Below are positions 12,601 to 54,441 of a stretch of DNA of 64,000 bases, piece after piece. The translations under genes were made by a program, and so were the position numbers. Every line of letters begins with the position of its first letter. The first letter of the stretch is position 1. The notes beneath the pieces were generated by a model. That model worked only from the letters and a program-made list of their open reading frames with translations, made no database searches and was not told the origin of the DNA. The DNA comes from Metaphire vulgaris (lineage: Eukaryota > Annelida > Clitellata > Crassiclitellata > Megascolecidae): assembly GCA_018105865.1 (NCBI GenBank), contig CM030861.1, forward strand, positions 4,266,484 through 4,330,483, given 5' to 3'.

Positions 12601-15600
12601 TTGAAGGCTTCACTGCTTAGACTAGTGGTTCCCAACCTTTTTTATGCCCTGCACCCCTAAAATTTTTCTATAAGGTCTCACCCCTTAGACTTAAGATTAA
12701 ACTTTCTTAAACTTCTTAAAGTATTAATTTATTTGAAAATAACTGAAGACAAATTTGTATAATCAATTCTTAACAATTTATCAACCAAAATGAAAAATAT
12801 GAAAAAAAATTGTTGCAGCTAATTAAAAGTTGCATAAGTCCTACAGAAAAAGAATTTCTTTCCATGCGTGAGATTTCTTTTAAAAAATTAGAACTAATGT
12901 TCAAAGTTCACGAGCCAATTTCAGTTTAGTGACTCATTTGTTCTGGTTTATTGCTTAAGAGTTTTTCAAAACATGGCACCTTGTTGCTGATTGCAATCCG
13001 CATGTCTCCTGTGCAACAAACCATAGATTAAAAATTTCCATAGAATAAATTAATTAAAAATGGGCACAATAAAAATGAAATGTTATCTCACACTCTCACA
13101 CCCCCTGGAATGCTATCTCGAACCCCCAAGGGGTGCGAGCACCCCAGGTTGGGAACCCCTGGCTTAGACAATCAGTGTACTAGCACTTCTGTCTACCAAA
13201 CATTGACTTTGAGGCCATCCATAAAGTACGTCAGTTCCAAGCAGGCAGAGGTCTAAGAGAGTGTGACAGATTTGTGTCGTACTTTAACCCCTTAAGTGCT
13301 GTGTTGACAAGCGCTGCTTGTCATATATACCATTGGCACCATACATTCGCTGGCAGCGAAAGGGGTGGCCCAAGATTTGTAACAGGGGTCGAGGGGTAAA
13401 AACTCAAAATAGTGTGACATACTTTATGGATGGCCCAGTTACAGTTACTGTGAGACGCACAAACATTCAAGCAAGATAGTGTGCTTAAACAGGTGTAGAG
13501 ATTATCTTTATGAGATCTGTATTAGTCATAAAATTTCAAACAAATATTTACTTTACAGACATTTTTGTTTATTATTCAAGCAAAAAAAGTATGGATAGAG
13601 ACTTGTTAGTTAATTGTAGCTGAGCTGCAGTCTTGCCATTTGTAGGCTATGATCTATGCTCATTTTTACAGAATCACTGTGGGCAGCAGCAGTCTTGTGA
13701 CTTGGTTAAACTGTTTGTTTTAAGCCATTCCGAAGTTGACTCTTGAAATGGATTTTGATTTTGTTCAGGTGACAAATGGTTTGATATCGACAGCGGATTT
13801 AATCGATTCAAGCAGTGAATGCACTCAGTCATCAAGGCCTTCGCAGCATTACACAATTATTTTCAATGCATTTGTGATGATGACTCTATGCAATGAGATC
13901 AATGCCCGTAAAATTCATGGTCAACGAAATGTCTTTGAGGGAATCTTTCGTAATCCACTTTACGTAATCATCTGGATTACAACTTTTGTATCTCAGGTAG
14001 TACACATTTTGTAAATAGCATTGTCTTATCTTTGTTTTCAGTTCAGGGCTGCCAAATATCACATCATTTGCTATTTTTAGTTTTTGCCTTCAAAATAAAT
14101 TGATGCATTTATAGCAAAATAATTTACTATGAATTATGTTGGTTTTTTGTTGACAAGCAAACAGAATTAAGTTATGGTAGCAAATTTCAATTTGTAGCAA
14201 ATTTTGTGCTGCATCTCAAAATTTTATAATTTTGAACATCATTCAGTGCTGTATGTAGTGTAAAGAAGAAGACCTTATGTTTTCATAAATTTACAGATTC
14301 TCATCATAGAATTTGGCAGCATTGCATTCCAGACGACGCCTTTGACAATTGAGCAGTGGCTCTGGTGTCTCTTCCTTGGCATTGGAGGTCTATTATGGGC
14401 TCAGGTGAGAGACATTCAGTTAAGTGACTACAGTCACTTGAAAGCTTATAATGAATATATATGTGTATGTATATACGTCATATATATATGCAGTGCTTTT
14501 TTTCTAGGAAAAAAGGTTTGGGAACCCATATCACATTTTTTTAGCGTAAGAAATTACAATCGAATTTGTCCATTGAGCATTATAATTAACAGAATATTTA
14601 AAGAAATAAACGTCTTTTACAAGAGACTAAATGAGACTCTGGAGTTAATTAATCATGAAATGTAAAACTGTCTAGAGTAGAAGTAATGCAGAATACCAGC
14701 ATTAGGCTTTACATCAACTTCCAGGTACACAATAAGGGTTGATTTTTGACTCAAGGTGGTTGACTCATCGATCATCAATGACATTTTACTTTTTGAATTA
14801 ACCACTTCTTTGGCCAACTTTTGTCTCATTTCAGTGCTTATATGGTCCACAATATTAATGCATGCATTTGTCGAATGTAGAATCCGACCCATGTCAATAC
14901 CGTTCAGCTCTTTGTAAATCAATGTCCATTTAAAAATTATTAAATGACTGATTTGCTTTCGCAACTTTGTATACCCGTATGGAAAATTTTAGCCGTCACT
15001 GTTTTTTCACGTGTCAAAGATTTCAAAACAACGCTTTCAAGCTTCTCTTTCTCTGCTTCTGCTACTATCTTTAGAGCAGTTTGATGTCCAGCCGATTCCT
15101 TGTGAAGAAAAATTTTCTTTCGGAGTGACATCTGCTGTATTTTTTTATCTTCTCCATAACAAGAAACTTCACCATCAGTCCATTCTCTAGATATTTTCAT
15201 GCCCATCTTGGCTTCTGTGCCTAATGTGCCTACTTTACGGCAAACTGTACAACCAAGCGTCTTTTCGTCTGACTTGAGAGCCACTCATTTTGGAACAAAA
15301 CTCTGTTTTTGCTCTAATGTCCAGCAGCTTGGCAGGTCATTGTCGGAGTCTATTTCTACATTGCCTACTGATACTGGTGTTTGTACATCGTCAGCAGGTT
15401 CTGCTTCTAATTTTATCATAAGATCCAGAATCAAGCACTGGTTGGAAAAAAGCTGGAGATCTTCTTCATTTCAAAGCTGTTTCGTCCGTTTTATAGGCCT
15501 ACTTTAAAAGTTAAAACGATTACATCAAAAATCGTATAATATAACTTTTATTATTATATTTTATATAATATAAGTAACTAAGTCGTACTCTATTACCAAT

Positions 15601-16756
15601 CGGAAGCAATGATTGAAACACCTTTGAAACACGCCGTTACCATAGATATAATTGGAATAACAGCACTTGGTAAGTTAGTATATATTTATATAGCTTGTTG
15701 TTTTTCAAATATAATTCTTGACGTTCCCGTGCTCTCCCATTGAAAAATACTAATAAATAAAAATTTATAAAATACAATTATAAAAAGATTATTAAACGAT
15801 TCTTGCAGATCGAAATAAATGAATCTGACAAAAAAAGGTATGGGAACGCCGTTCCCACTGAAAAAAAGCCCTGTATATATGCGTGTGTATATATATATAT
15901 ATACACTATACACTCACACACATGTATGTACGCACACAAACACAATAATGCCATGCTTTGTAAATGAGCTTGCCAATTTTTATTATATAGAATTTGTTTT
16001 CTTTAAAAAAAATTGAAGGCAGAAAATTCTTGCATTTTGTTTCATAGGTAGTTACGTCTAATTCCAACAAAGAAATTACCAAAATCAATCCGTATGGGAA
16101 CAGTGACAAACAAGCAGATGGCTGTAATAGACAACAAAGAGACCACAGCGGAAGAAGATTTGGCGATCGTGGACAAATACTCTGGATACGTGGCTTGTCA
16201 CGCCTTCAATATCAAGTTTGTTATTTACTATTATCGCGGCACGCACAATATTAGAATTTTAAATGTATGTTTACAAGTCTCAGTTTTGTACTTGGGAAAT
16301 GCTATCAGAATCCTAAGTGGACAATCTTTTATTAAAGTTCCATCATCATTACTTACCTTCCATAAAGAATTTGCTGTAGAATATGCAAATAATTGTCAAA
16401 ATGATTTATATATTTTTGGCTTTTCTATGGCTAGATACAATTATGTGAACATTACATATATTCTTGACAACTGGTTCTTTCTGAGCAATGACAAACACAA
16501 TGGAAACTGATCCAGTTTTACCCACTTATGGGACTAAAACTAAAAATGGCAAATCTATTGAAAACTTCGTGGCACATTTGTTTAGGTTCGTGTCGTGAAT
16601 GCATTCCGGATGGGCTTAGAGGCAGACAGTTTTGATCGTTACAGTCTGTCGTCTGCATACAGCCAACATTCTCTTCGCACTTTGGCTATGAGAAAGGCAG
16701 CCTCAGGTACACCAACTCACAGACGTTCTGTGGATGATGGATTACAATCAAATTAA
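6553..16756 (+). CDS. ATP2B: Plasma-membrane Ca2+-transporting ATPase (PMCA), C-terminal part, 9 exons (gene-level entry)
   Basis: A P2B-type ATPase that pumps Ca2+ out of the cell using ATP. The visible part runs from just before the ATP-binding hinge to the stop codon. Exons: 6553-6693, 7689-7872, 9968-10162, 10832-11023, 11890-12103, 13769-13996, 14297-14404, 16048-16215, 16586-16756; all junctions use AG/GT and the phases agree. Seen in order: [21 protein letters not shown], the P-type hinge TGDGTNDGP, the membrane segment [27 protein letters not shown], a last membrane segment, and the calmodulin-binding start [16 protein letters not shown] followed by VRVVNAF. The phosphorylated DKTGT region is missing and must lie upstream or in the N gap. 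The tail ends DDGLQSN, without the ETSV-like PDZ ligand of some vertebrate forms. Exons 2, 4 and 6 need single-base corrections to stay in frame. The family call is certain; the paralogue cannot be assigned. Confidence 0.96.
6860..7140. repeat. Unclassified GC-richer repeat-like segment
   Basis: Contains echoing phrases (GGTCTATGGCCCCAAATGG, GGGCCTATGGCCCC, CCCATGAGAGGATG, CACAGGAGGATG) and stands out in base composition from the surrounding intron. No ends or coding capacity identified. Confidence 0.3.
7689..7872 (+). CDS. ATP2B: PMCA exon b (VTGDN region), needs two corrections
   Basis: After acceptor tttag the frame reads VPDAIKRCQ, then [20 protein letters not shown]. The conserved continuation [13 protein letters not shown] appears only if one T is added to the TTTT at 7812-7815. 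The exit frame PHPDAD needs one C added to the CCCC at 7853-7856. With both, the exon is 186 nt and joins the next exon in phase 0 (donor gtgagg). Confidence 0.92.
7993..8786. mobile_element. MITE-like element with ACC(A/G)TAAAAT...GTATAATGCACA ends
   Basis: The left end TACCATAAATCTTGAGTATAA and the right end, read inversely, TTACCGTAAAATATCAAGTA, are similar. The inside contains purine-rich GGAGAG stretches (8185-8255 and 8338-8392) and no transposase. TA-type duplication is possible. The family looks pogo- or mariner-like, but this is tentative. Confidence 0.45.
8787..8867. mobile_element. Tiny MITE or foldback, about 80 bp
   Basis: TAACTCTTTTAGGGCGGA and, inverted at the other end, TAACTCTTTCAAGGCGGA form near-perfect arms around about 45 bp. 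Flanks GTAA and TTAA suggest a TTAA target, like the piggyBac-like elements elsewhere in the window. Confidence 0.5.
8870..9960. other. PMCA intron, nothing recognised
   Basis: AT-rich sequence with no reading frame, repeat end or RNA gene that I can support. Confidence 0.5.
9968..10162 (+). CDS. ATP2B: PMCA exon c (TGDGTNDGP hinge)
   Basis: A clean 195-nt exon of 65 codons in phase 0 at both ends, acceptor ctcag and donor gtaaag. It encodes [20 protein letters not shown] and [20 protein letters not shown]. The second stretch is the P-type ATPase hinge motif that closes the phosphorylation domain. No frame problem. Confidence 0.97.
10832..11023 (+). CDS. ATP2B: PMCA exon d, two compensating frameshifts
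   Basis: The frame gives [20 protein letters not shown] and VMWGRNV. It then shifts because one base is missing near 10934, in the Tyr codon of the family's NVYDSI motif. It recovers after an extra T in the run at 10998-11002, giving FLGACLVK. Between the two sites the expected frame reads [20 protein letters not shown]. Total length is 192 nt, as the phases require; donor gtaatg. Confidence 0.93.
11890..12103 (+). CDS. ATP2B: PMCA exon e (transmembrane segment with WVNLIMDT)
   Basis: Acceptor gtttag. The frame reads [18 protein letters not shown], then [30 protein letters not shown] and a hydrophobic [13 protein letters not shown]. In the family this is the membrane segment with Ca2+-coordinating Asn and Asp residues (VNLIMD). 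It ends with one base of a split Gly codon (donor gtttag), which matches the phase of the next exon. Confidence 0.95.
12623..13161. mobile_element. Non-autonomous hAT element
   Basis: Ends TAGTGGTTCCCAACC and, inverted, CAGGGGTTCCCAACC match the common hAT end. The 8-bp duplication GCTTAGAC flanks it perfectly (12615-12622 and 13162-13169). Its inside is AT-rich with no transposase. Confidence 0.95.
13213..13435. mobile_element. MITE with GGCCATCCATAAAGTAYGTCA ends
   Basis: GGCCATCCATAAAGTACGTCA at the left and, inverted at the right, GGCCATCCATAAAGTATGTCA. No coding capacity. The ends resemble those of the element at 18286, suggesting one superfamily. Target duplication not clear. Confidence 0.75.
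13769..13996 (+). CDS. ATP2B: PMCA exon f, one extra T
   Basis: The split Gly codon is completed and the frame reads DKWFDIDSG. One T of the run at 13798-13800 must be removed to reach the second frame, [34 protein letters not shown] and a hydrophobic stretch ending FVSQ. Without the correction there is an early stop. Acceptor gttcag, donor gtagta. Confidence 0.93.
14297..14404 (+). CDS. ATP2B: PMCA exon g (last transmembrane region)
   Basis: A 36-codon exon in phase 0 at both ends. It encodes [13 protein letters not shown] and [20 protein letters not shown], matching the last transmembrane region of PMCAs. Acceptor ttacag, donor gtgaga. The following intron carries a hAT element. Confidence 0.95.
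14491..15873 (-). mobile_element. hAT element with broken transposase
   Basis: Ends CAGTGCTTTTTTTCTAGG and, inverted, CAGGGCTTTTTTTCAGTG, flanked by 8-bp duplication TATATATG (14483-14490, 15874-15881). On the - strand, frames at 15284-14940 and 14964-14653 resemble the N-terminal and middle parts of KIAA1586-like hAT transposases ([33 protein letters not shown]). Truncated and frameshifted. Lies in a PMCA intron, antisense to the gene. Confidence 0.92.
14653..15284 (-). pseudogene. hAT transposase remnant (KIAA1586-like)
   Basis: Two overlapping frames on the - strand joined by a frameshift near 14950. The DES and LIVY region matches the start of the RNase H-like catalytic fold in this group, where the first catalytic Asp sits. 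The C-terminal half with the remaining catalytic residues and the dimerisation domain is missing. Confidence 0.7.
16048..16215 (+). CDS. ATP2B: PMCA exon h (start of calmodulin-binding domain)
   Basis: A 56-codon exon. A poorly conserved polar linker with many Asn, Gln and Arg is followed by [16 protein letters not shown], the family's calmodulin-binding motif. Acceptor tcatag. Donor gtttgt is weak, but it falls exactly where PMCA genes place the tail splice, and the next exon continues with VRVVNAF. Confidence 0.92.
16586..16756 (+). CDS. ATP2B: PMCA terminal coding exon
   Basis: Fifty-six codons plus TAA. It starts [10 protein letters not shown], the second half of the calmodulin-binding domain, continues with a Ser/Arg-rich tail (RRSVDDG) and ends LQSN. 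The acceptor is tttag. The tail is short compared with vertebrate PMCAs and has no clear PDZ ligand. Confidence 0.94.
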   Translation, partial: VRVVNAFRMGLEADSFDRYSLSSAYSQHSLRTLAMRKAASGTPTHRRSVDDGLQSN

Positions 16757-18282
16757 CTTATGATTTTATTGAGCATTTCTTTTCTAAACTTTTACAAAAC
16801 ATTAATTATTTGAGATCCAAAAGTTATTTGAGATCAAACTAGTTTTTGAATGCATTCTCTAACTCATTGCTACCAAAGTAAATCATGACATATTCATATT
16901 TTGAGCATTCCACATTAGACAGATGTTAGTCAGTTGCACTCTTTTATAAGAAATCTCATGCTTGTATTTTGAACTGCTTTCTGGAGATAAGAATACATTA
17001 AGACAAAATTGATTTGCTGATTTAAACAGGTGTTAGTCATCATTTTTTGCTTGTTAGCGTAATGACGACAATAACAATTATGATGATTATCATCTGTTGA
17101 ATTCAGTTATTCGTGTACCATCATGTCATCTTGCTCATAATAAACTAATTACTTTGCTCTCTGATGAAGAATAAAGTGATAAGTTAACCTGAGAAACAAT
17201 TAATTAGAAGAGCAAATTGCAGGAATTGATTATCAAAAATGGACGATTGTGTAGTAGTTTCTGCTCAAATGACTTATGCAGTTATAATGATCGAGATTTC
17301 ACTTGTAAATAATGTTTGAAATAGGATTTGAGGAGAGAAGAGTGATTATATCATATATCATGTGATTAGATCAAGTGCCCTTATATACATACATACATAT
17401 ATGTTGTAATAAAATATGTGCAGGAAAGGTACTTTGAGAAGAAGAAATTTAATGTTATTAGATTTTAAATGATCATGTTGCAACTAAACAATGTCAGCAT
17501 TCAAAATTTGAAACTTAAGGAAATGTTATTTATGTTAAATATTCTATTTGCTGTTAAATTTTCCAATTTAATTCTGGTTACAAGAATTTGTACAAATCAG
17601 TTTTACAGACACAGTTTGATTTTACAGTTAACAGGCAAATGAAATTGATCTATAGACCGAGATTTTTGTAGTTTTATTTTATTTACTTAAGAGTGCCCTT
17701 TAATCATACTGCGACCGTAGCAAATTATTTATTCTTTGTTGCTTAATTAAGCTATGCAAAATTGGTATTATTCATCGAATGCACAGTAATGCTTTATAAT
17801 GCACAAGAAGTCTAATGTTATACTGCTATATTTAGAATCAGCTTTACTAATCAATACTTTGTCACAATTAAACATAGAATTATGCAAGTTTTCTTAGTAA
17901 GTACTATTTTGCAGTTCAATGGGTATGGGATAAGTTTCTATTTAACATTTAGTTGGAAGTCTTTTTAAAATTTAATTATGTTATCATCTGCTTGGCTTTG
18001 AGAGTCAGTATTGATAGTTTACTGTGACATTGATAAAGAACATTGCCAACACCAAATGTTCTTGCTTTAATTTCTATACAAAACATTAGAACTGCTTGTA
18101 TACAATGTGTGTGCTAGAAATGTGTTGTCATGTTTAGTTACTAACTGCACTTATGTTATAACTGAGTCTTATATAATAAATGAACAATGTTTCATGCTTG
18201 ATATGAGTTTATCATCGGTATCTACCAGGCAATTGACAGTGTTCTATGATTATAATGCAGTAGAAATTTGCTAGACAAAACC
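16757..18282. other. PMCA 3' UTR and convergent intergenic DNA
   Basis: AT-rich sequence with no coding signature. The 3' UTR presumably occupies some of it. Short ACAT repeats occur at 17388-17402. Confidence 0.5.
18175..18180 (+). terminator. Candidate polyadenylation signal for the PMCA gene
   Basis: AATAAA 1.4 kb after the PMCA stop codon, followed by T-rich sequence. Other AATAAA hexamers occur near 17139 and 17170, so the true end could be earlier. Transcript data would be needed to choose. Confidence 0.3.
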
Positions 18283-18285
18283 TAC

Positions 18286-18675
18286 GGGGCTGTCCATTAA
18301 TTATGTCAACAATTTTTGACCTCTGTCAACAGCTGTCAACTTTCAGTTACCCCTATAATTATGTCAAAAACTTTTGACCCCCCCCCCAAGATCAATGACG
18401 GGTCCCAATAACAAGGTTATTATTTTTGTGGCGATGACCATTTTCCCCCTTTTTGCTCATTGAGTGTCAAAATGTGGTGGTAGTGGTGACCTTTTTTGCC
18501 ATGCTTTTTTCCATTATAATAAGTAGTATTTCATGAAATTTCCTATTTTTTGATTATTTGTAAAAAGTGAAATTGTTGACATCAACTTCTCTTGATCCCC
18601 TCCCCCTGTCAACAACTGTCAAACTTTTTCAAACCCCTCCCCCCTAAATTGTTGACGTAATTAATGGACAGCCCC
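18286..18675. mobile_element. MITE with GGGGCTGTCCATTAATTA ends, 3-bp duplication
   Basis: Left end GGGGCTGTCCATTAATTATG and inverted right end GGGGCTGTCCATTAATTACG, flanked by TAC on both sides. Sub-ends repeat TGTCAACAATTTTTGAC-like blocks. No transposase. A 3-bp duplication fits Harbinger- or CMC-type elements, but the superfamily is not settled. Confidence 0.85.
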
Positions 18676-18944
18676 TACTTGGATATTAGACTGAAACACT
18701 TAAACGAATTAACATTATACAGTTTTAATAGAAATTCTTTATTATCACATTCTGCAAGTCATAGTTCAATTCAATGATCACATTCTGCAAGTCATAGTTC
18801 AATTCAATGATCAGTCTCATGCTAGCTTTAAATCTGCCAATTGTCATTATGTCAGCTACTTAATATGATAAATACTTAATCATTTGTCTAAACTTTATAC
18901 TTTTGACCAGTCAGCATTTATGTTACAAGGCAGTGAAGTACAGA

Positions 18945-19227
18945 CAGTGGCGTAGCCAGGATTTTCGGAAGGAGGGTTTTGGTTTTCGGTTTTGACCACG
19001 ACCAACTTTGGAAAAATCTTGACAAGCAAAAAAGGTTCAAGCAAAAAAGGTTATCTCCTCTATTTTTTTCTGAAAAACAAAAACCATTACATTCTATAGC
19101 CAAAAGGGGGTTTTACCCCAAAAATCGCATCCCAAAATTAAAAATGCATAGAAACTCATTAAAAATATTTAGTTTTCAGCAGCCAAGGGGAGTTTTAACC
19201 CCCACAGCCCCCTTGGCTATGCCACTG
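18945..19227. mobile_element. Non-autonomous hAT element
   Basis: Ends CAGTGGCGTAGCCAGG and, inverted, CAGTGGCATAGCCAAGG, flanked by the perfect 8-bp duplication AGTACAGA (18937-18944 and 19228-19235). Lies just beyond the 3' side of ATG7. Confidence 0.95.
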
Positions 19228-19569
19228 AGTACAGATGAACAGCAGAATATTCACATCCAGGAAGCCAGAATGCATCTGTGATCTGCTGAAAGATCAAAAC
19301 TAACCTCTATGCAGGTATTCTGGCTTCATGCCAAGTGTACTGTTTTTTAAATTTTCACCCGGATGTTGACCCTCTCATCCAAAATTAAATGCAAGGATTA
19401 TATAATTTTATATCAATATATTAGTAGTCTGTGCATATGGTACTATGTATGTATGTATGTAGTTATAGAACAGAACACAATTCAGCGCCAATCTAGAGAG
19501 AGTTGGTTAGACACTGAATTGGCAAATCAGACACTTACACCACCTTATGCTAATTTTGTTGACTTTTGC

Positions 19570-19765
19570 CTTTGATAGTGTACAGATCCTCTGCCTCTTC
19601 CTGTTGTGTCCATCTGTGATTGTTATAAGACAGTATCACATGCCTTTTCAAAGTCAAGAAATGCATGGTTTCAACATCAAGGTTTCTTCATGGAATTTCT
19701 CTGGCACTTGCCATATAACAAGGCTTGCATTTGTCATTTCTCTTCTGGCAGGGAACTGAAATGAG
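19570..19765 (-). mobile_element. LINE reverse transcriptase remnant
   Basis: On the - strand one frame reads FLDFEKACDTV, close to the RT motif FLDFEKAFD. No more of the element is readable. It lies within the likely 3' UTR of ATG7. Confidence 0.45.
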
Positions 19766-19940
19766 GGTCCTTCAGTAGATTATGCATGTCTCGTAATAGC
19801 TATTATAATTTACAAATCACGAAGGAAACTGAAACAGCAGTTCTGCTTTCATGAAGTGTACTTGATCTACAACTTCCATAGAGAAACATTCGGCCTCAAC
19901 AGTGTTGGAATGTGCCATTTGTCATTGGAACAGATGAAAA

Positions 19941-52026
<32,086 letters not shown>

Positions 52027-52519
52027 CTCAGAAATCTATAGAACAACATTCAAAATACATTACATCAGGTGAATCATATCCTGCTTCAAAGTGATGATCA
52101 ACAGCTTTGAAGAGATAATAATAACTAAAACAACAACAATGGTAGCAATAAGAAAAACAATAAGAAAAGCATATAGCATTAGTCCTAATATATTAATTCA
52201 ACGGTGGCCAAACCACGACTCGCGAGCCGCAAGCGGCTCTTCTGTGTTCAAATTACGGCACTCGAAAAATTTTAAAAATCAAAAAAATGCTATGGTTATA
52301 AATTTAAAATTTTTAAAATTTAAATGAAGCATATGGTGACTCTGATTGGTTGGTGACGTGAAGATTCTTGATCCTACTTCTTTTCTAATCCGTTAAAAAT
52401 ACGCGTGTTTAAGTACTGGGGGTGATCATACTAAGATCACCAATCCAGCCCGGTGGAGTGGATGTGGCACAACAGGCAACACTGCACCGTCATCCAGCAA
52501 CTGTTGTAAAGTAGAAAAC

Positions 52520-53212
52520 TGTAAAGTAGGAACATGGAATGTCAGAGGACTTAACAAGCCAGGTAAATTAGCGAATATAATACAAGAAATGAACACCATG
52601 GATCTAGATATAATAGGAATAGTGGAAACATTTTGGAAAGAATGTGGAAATTTCACAACGTCTATACCAGGGCAAGAAAACAACTATAAAGTGATATACT
52701 CTGGAGGAAACCACAATCGCAAGGGCATAGCCCTAATTCTAAGAGAAAAGATTGCAAGTACAATCATATATCGCCAAGAAATATCGGAGAGAATCATACT
52801 GGTCAAACTTCAGGCTAAACCAAGAAATATACTCATAATACAAGTCTATGGACCAAATGAAGATGCAGAAGAATCAATAAAGAAAACCTTCTACGATGAA
52901 CTAGACAAAATCGTCAAAGAACATAAAGAATACAAAGATTGCCTAATCATAATGGGCGATTTCAACGCCAAGGTTGGGGAAACAAAAGAAGATGACACAG
53001 TGGGACCTTTTGGCTTGGGCAAAAGAAGCGAGGGAGGACAACTGCTGGTAGATTTCTGCAGGAGAGAAAATGTACGCGTAACAAATACATGGTATGAGCA
53101 AAAAGAAAAAGGACAGCTTCAGACAAAATACACAAAAACCAAATTGATTATATACTCATCGACAAAAGATATCGGAATGGTGTCAAAAACTGCAAATCTA
53201 GACCAGGAGTGA
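52520..53212 (+). pseudogene. LINE AP-endonuclease domain
   Basis: Frame open from about 52520 to 53212. MGDFNAKVG is a conserved catalytic block of the exonuclease/endonuclease/phosphatase fold. The last expected block (SDHNPV, seen as ESDHNPVVMTL at 53214-53243) lies in another frame, so a frameshift breaks it. Confidence 0.85.
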
Positions 53213-53869
53213 ATCAGACCACAACCCTGTAGTCATGACACTGAAACAAATATCTCTGAAACAAATTAAAAAGAAAAGACCCAAGAAAAGCTGGAACATA
53301 GACAAATTAAAGGATCAATCTATAAAAGAAAAATATGAAAGGGCTACAAACGAAAAACTGGAAGGCATAAAGAAAGAAAAGGACCAAAAGATAATCTGGA
53401 ATCAGCTAAAAGAATGCATAACAGAGGTAGCAGACAACTTATGCGGAAAGCAAGAACAACACATGAAGCAGCCATGGATAACAATGGAAATACTGAATAA
53501 AATGCAGGAAAGGAAAAAGCATAAAAATAGTGATTCTGACAAATCGCAACAAACGTATTTACAACTAAAACATGAAATACAGAAAATGTGCAGAGACACA
53601 AAAAACAAGTTTATCAATGAGAAGTGCAAGGAAATAGAAGAGTTAGACAAAAAACACAACCCTCTAGTATATAAAAAACATCAAGGAGCTGAACATGCAG
53701 AGAAACAATCCAAACCACGTTATCAGAGACAAGAATGGAAAATTATTGGTAAAAGAGGACGTACTGATCAGATGGAAAGAATATGTCGAAACCTTGTACA
53801 ATGACAACAGAGGAGAAATTCCAAAAATTAATCACTCAAAGGAAGAAACAATTATAACAGAAGAAGATA

Positions 53870-53872
53870 TGA

Positions 53873-53916
<44 letters not shown>

Positions 53917-54441
53917 GAAGCACGTGGCCGGCGGGGGCCGTTGCGTCACCCCTTGACCATGAGCCCGCCGGATGGCACGACTCCAGAGAGTAGATGGAAT
54001 CTCGCTGGTCTGGGAACGGATGTGGTCGATCCATCTTTTCCTGGGACGACCAGGACAGCGCTTCCAGGATCGGTCAGGTGGACGACCGATGGAGAGGTCG
54101 ACGTGGCAGCAGAGGGCTTGATGAACAGGAACAGTCTCTTCGAGGCGGGCTGCATGTCCAAAAATGGCAAGGCGGCGCCTACTTATCAGTTCATTGAGGG
54201 ATGGTAATCCAGTCCGCGAAGATATTTGCGTTGGCAATGAAGTCATACCAGCGTACTTCAAGGATCTGATGTTGGCACCTCATATGGTAGGCTTCCAACT
54301 TCCTTACTTCCGAGGCGAGTAAGGTCCAGGTCTCGGCCGCGTAAAGTAGGACAGACAGAACAAGTGTCTGGTACAGACGGAGCTTGATGGCCAGAGAGAG
54401 ACGTCTGTCCTGCCAGATATTATGCAGGGAGAACATGGCAT
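53870..54441 (-). mobile_element. LINE C-terminal fragment nested in the larger LINE
   Basis: On the - strand: LWQDRRLSLAIKLRLYQTLV-type segment near 54390, LLYAAETWTLLASEVRKLEA, then SRRRLAIFGHAARLEETVPV, RSWKRCPGRPRKRWIDHIRS. Its 3' tail is (GAT)n, the CATCAT run at 53872-53913. The host LINE resumes at about 54442 with KKLPKNKATGEDG. ATGACA on both sides may be the target duplication. Confidence 0.9.

Noticed and set aside
6553..16756. PMCA copy read as a pseudogene
   Set aside because: Indels are confined to three exons, mostly homopolymers, and splice sites, phases and residues elsewhere are conserved. Sequence error is the simpler reading, but it is listed as a finding.
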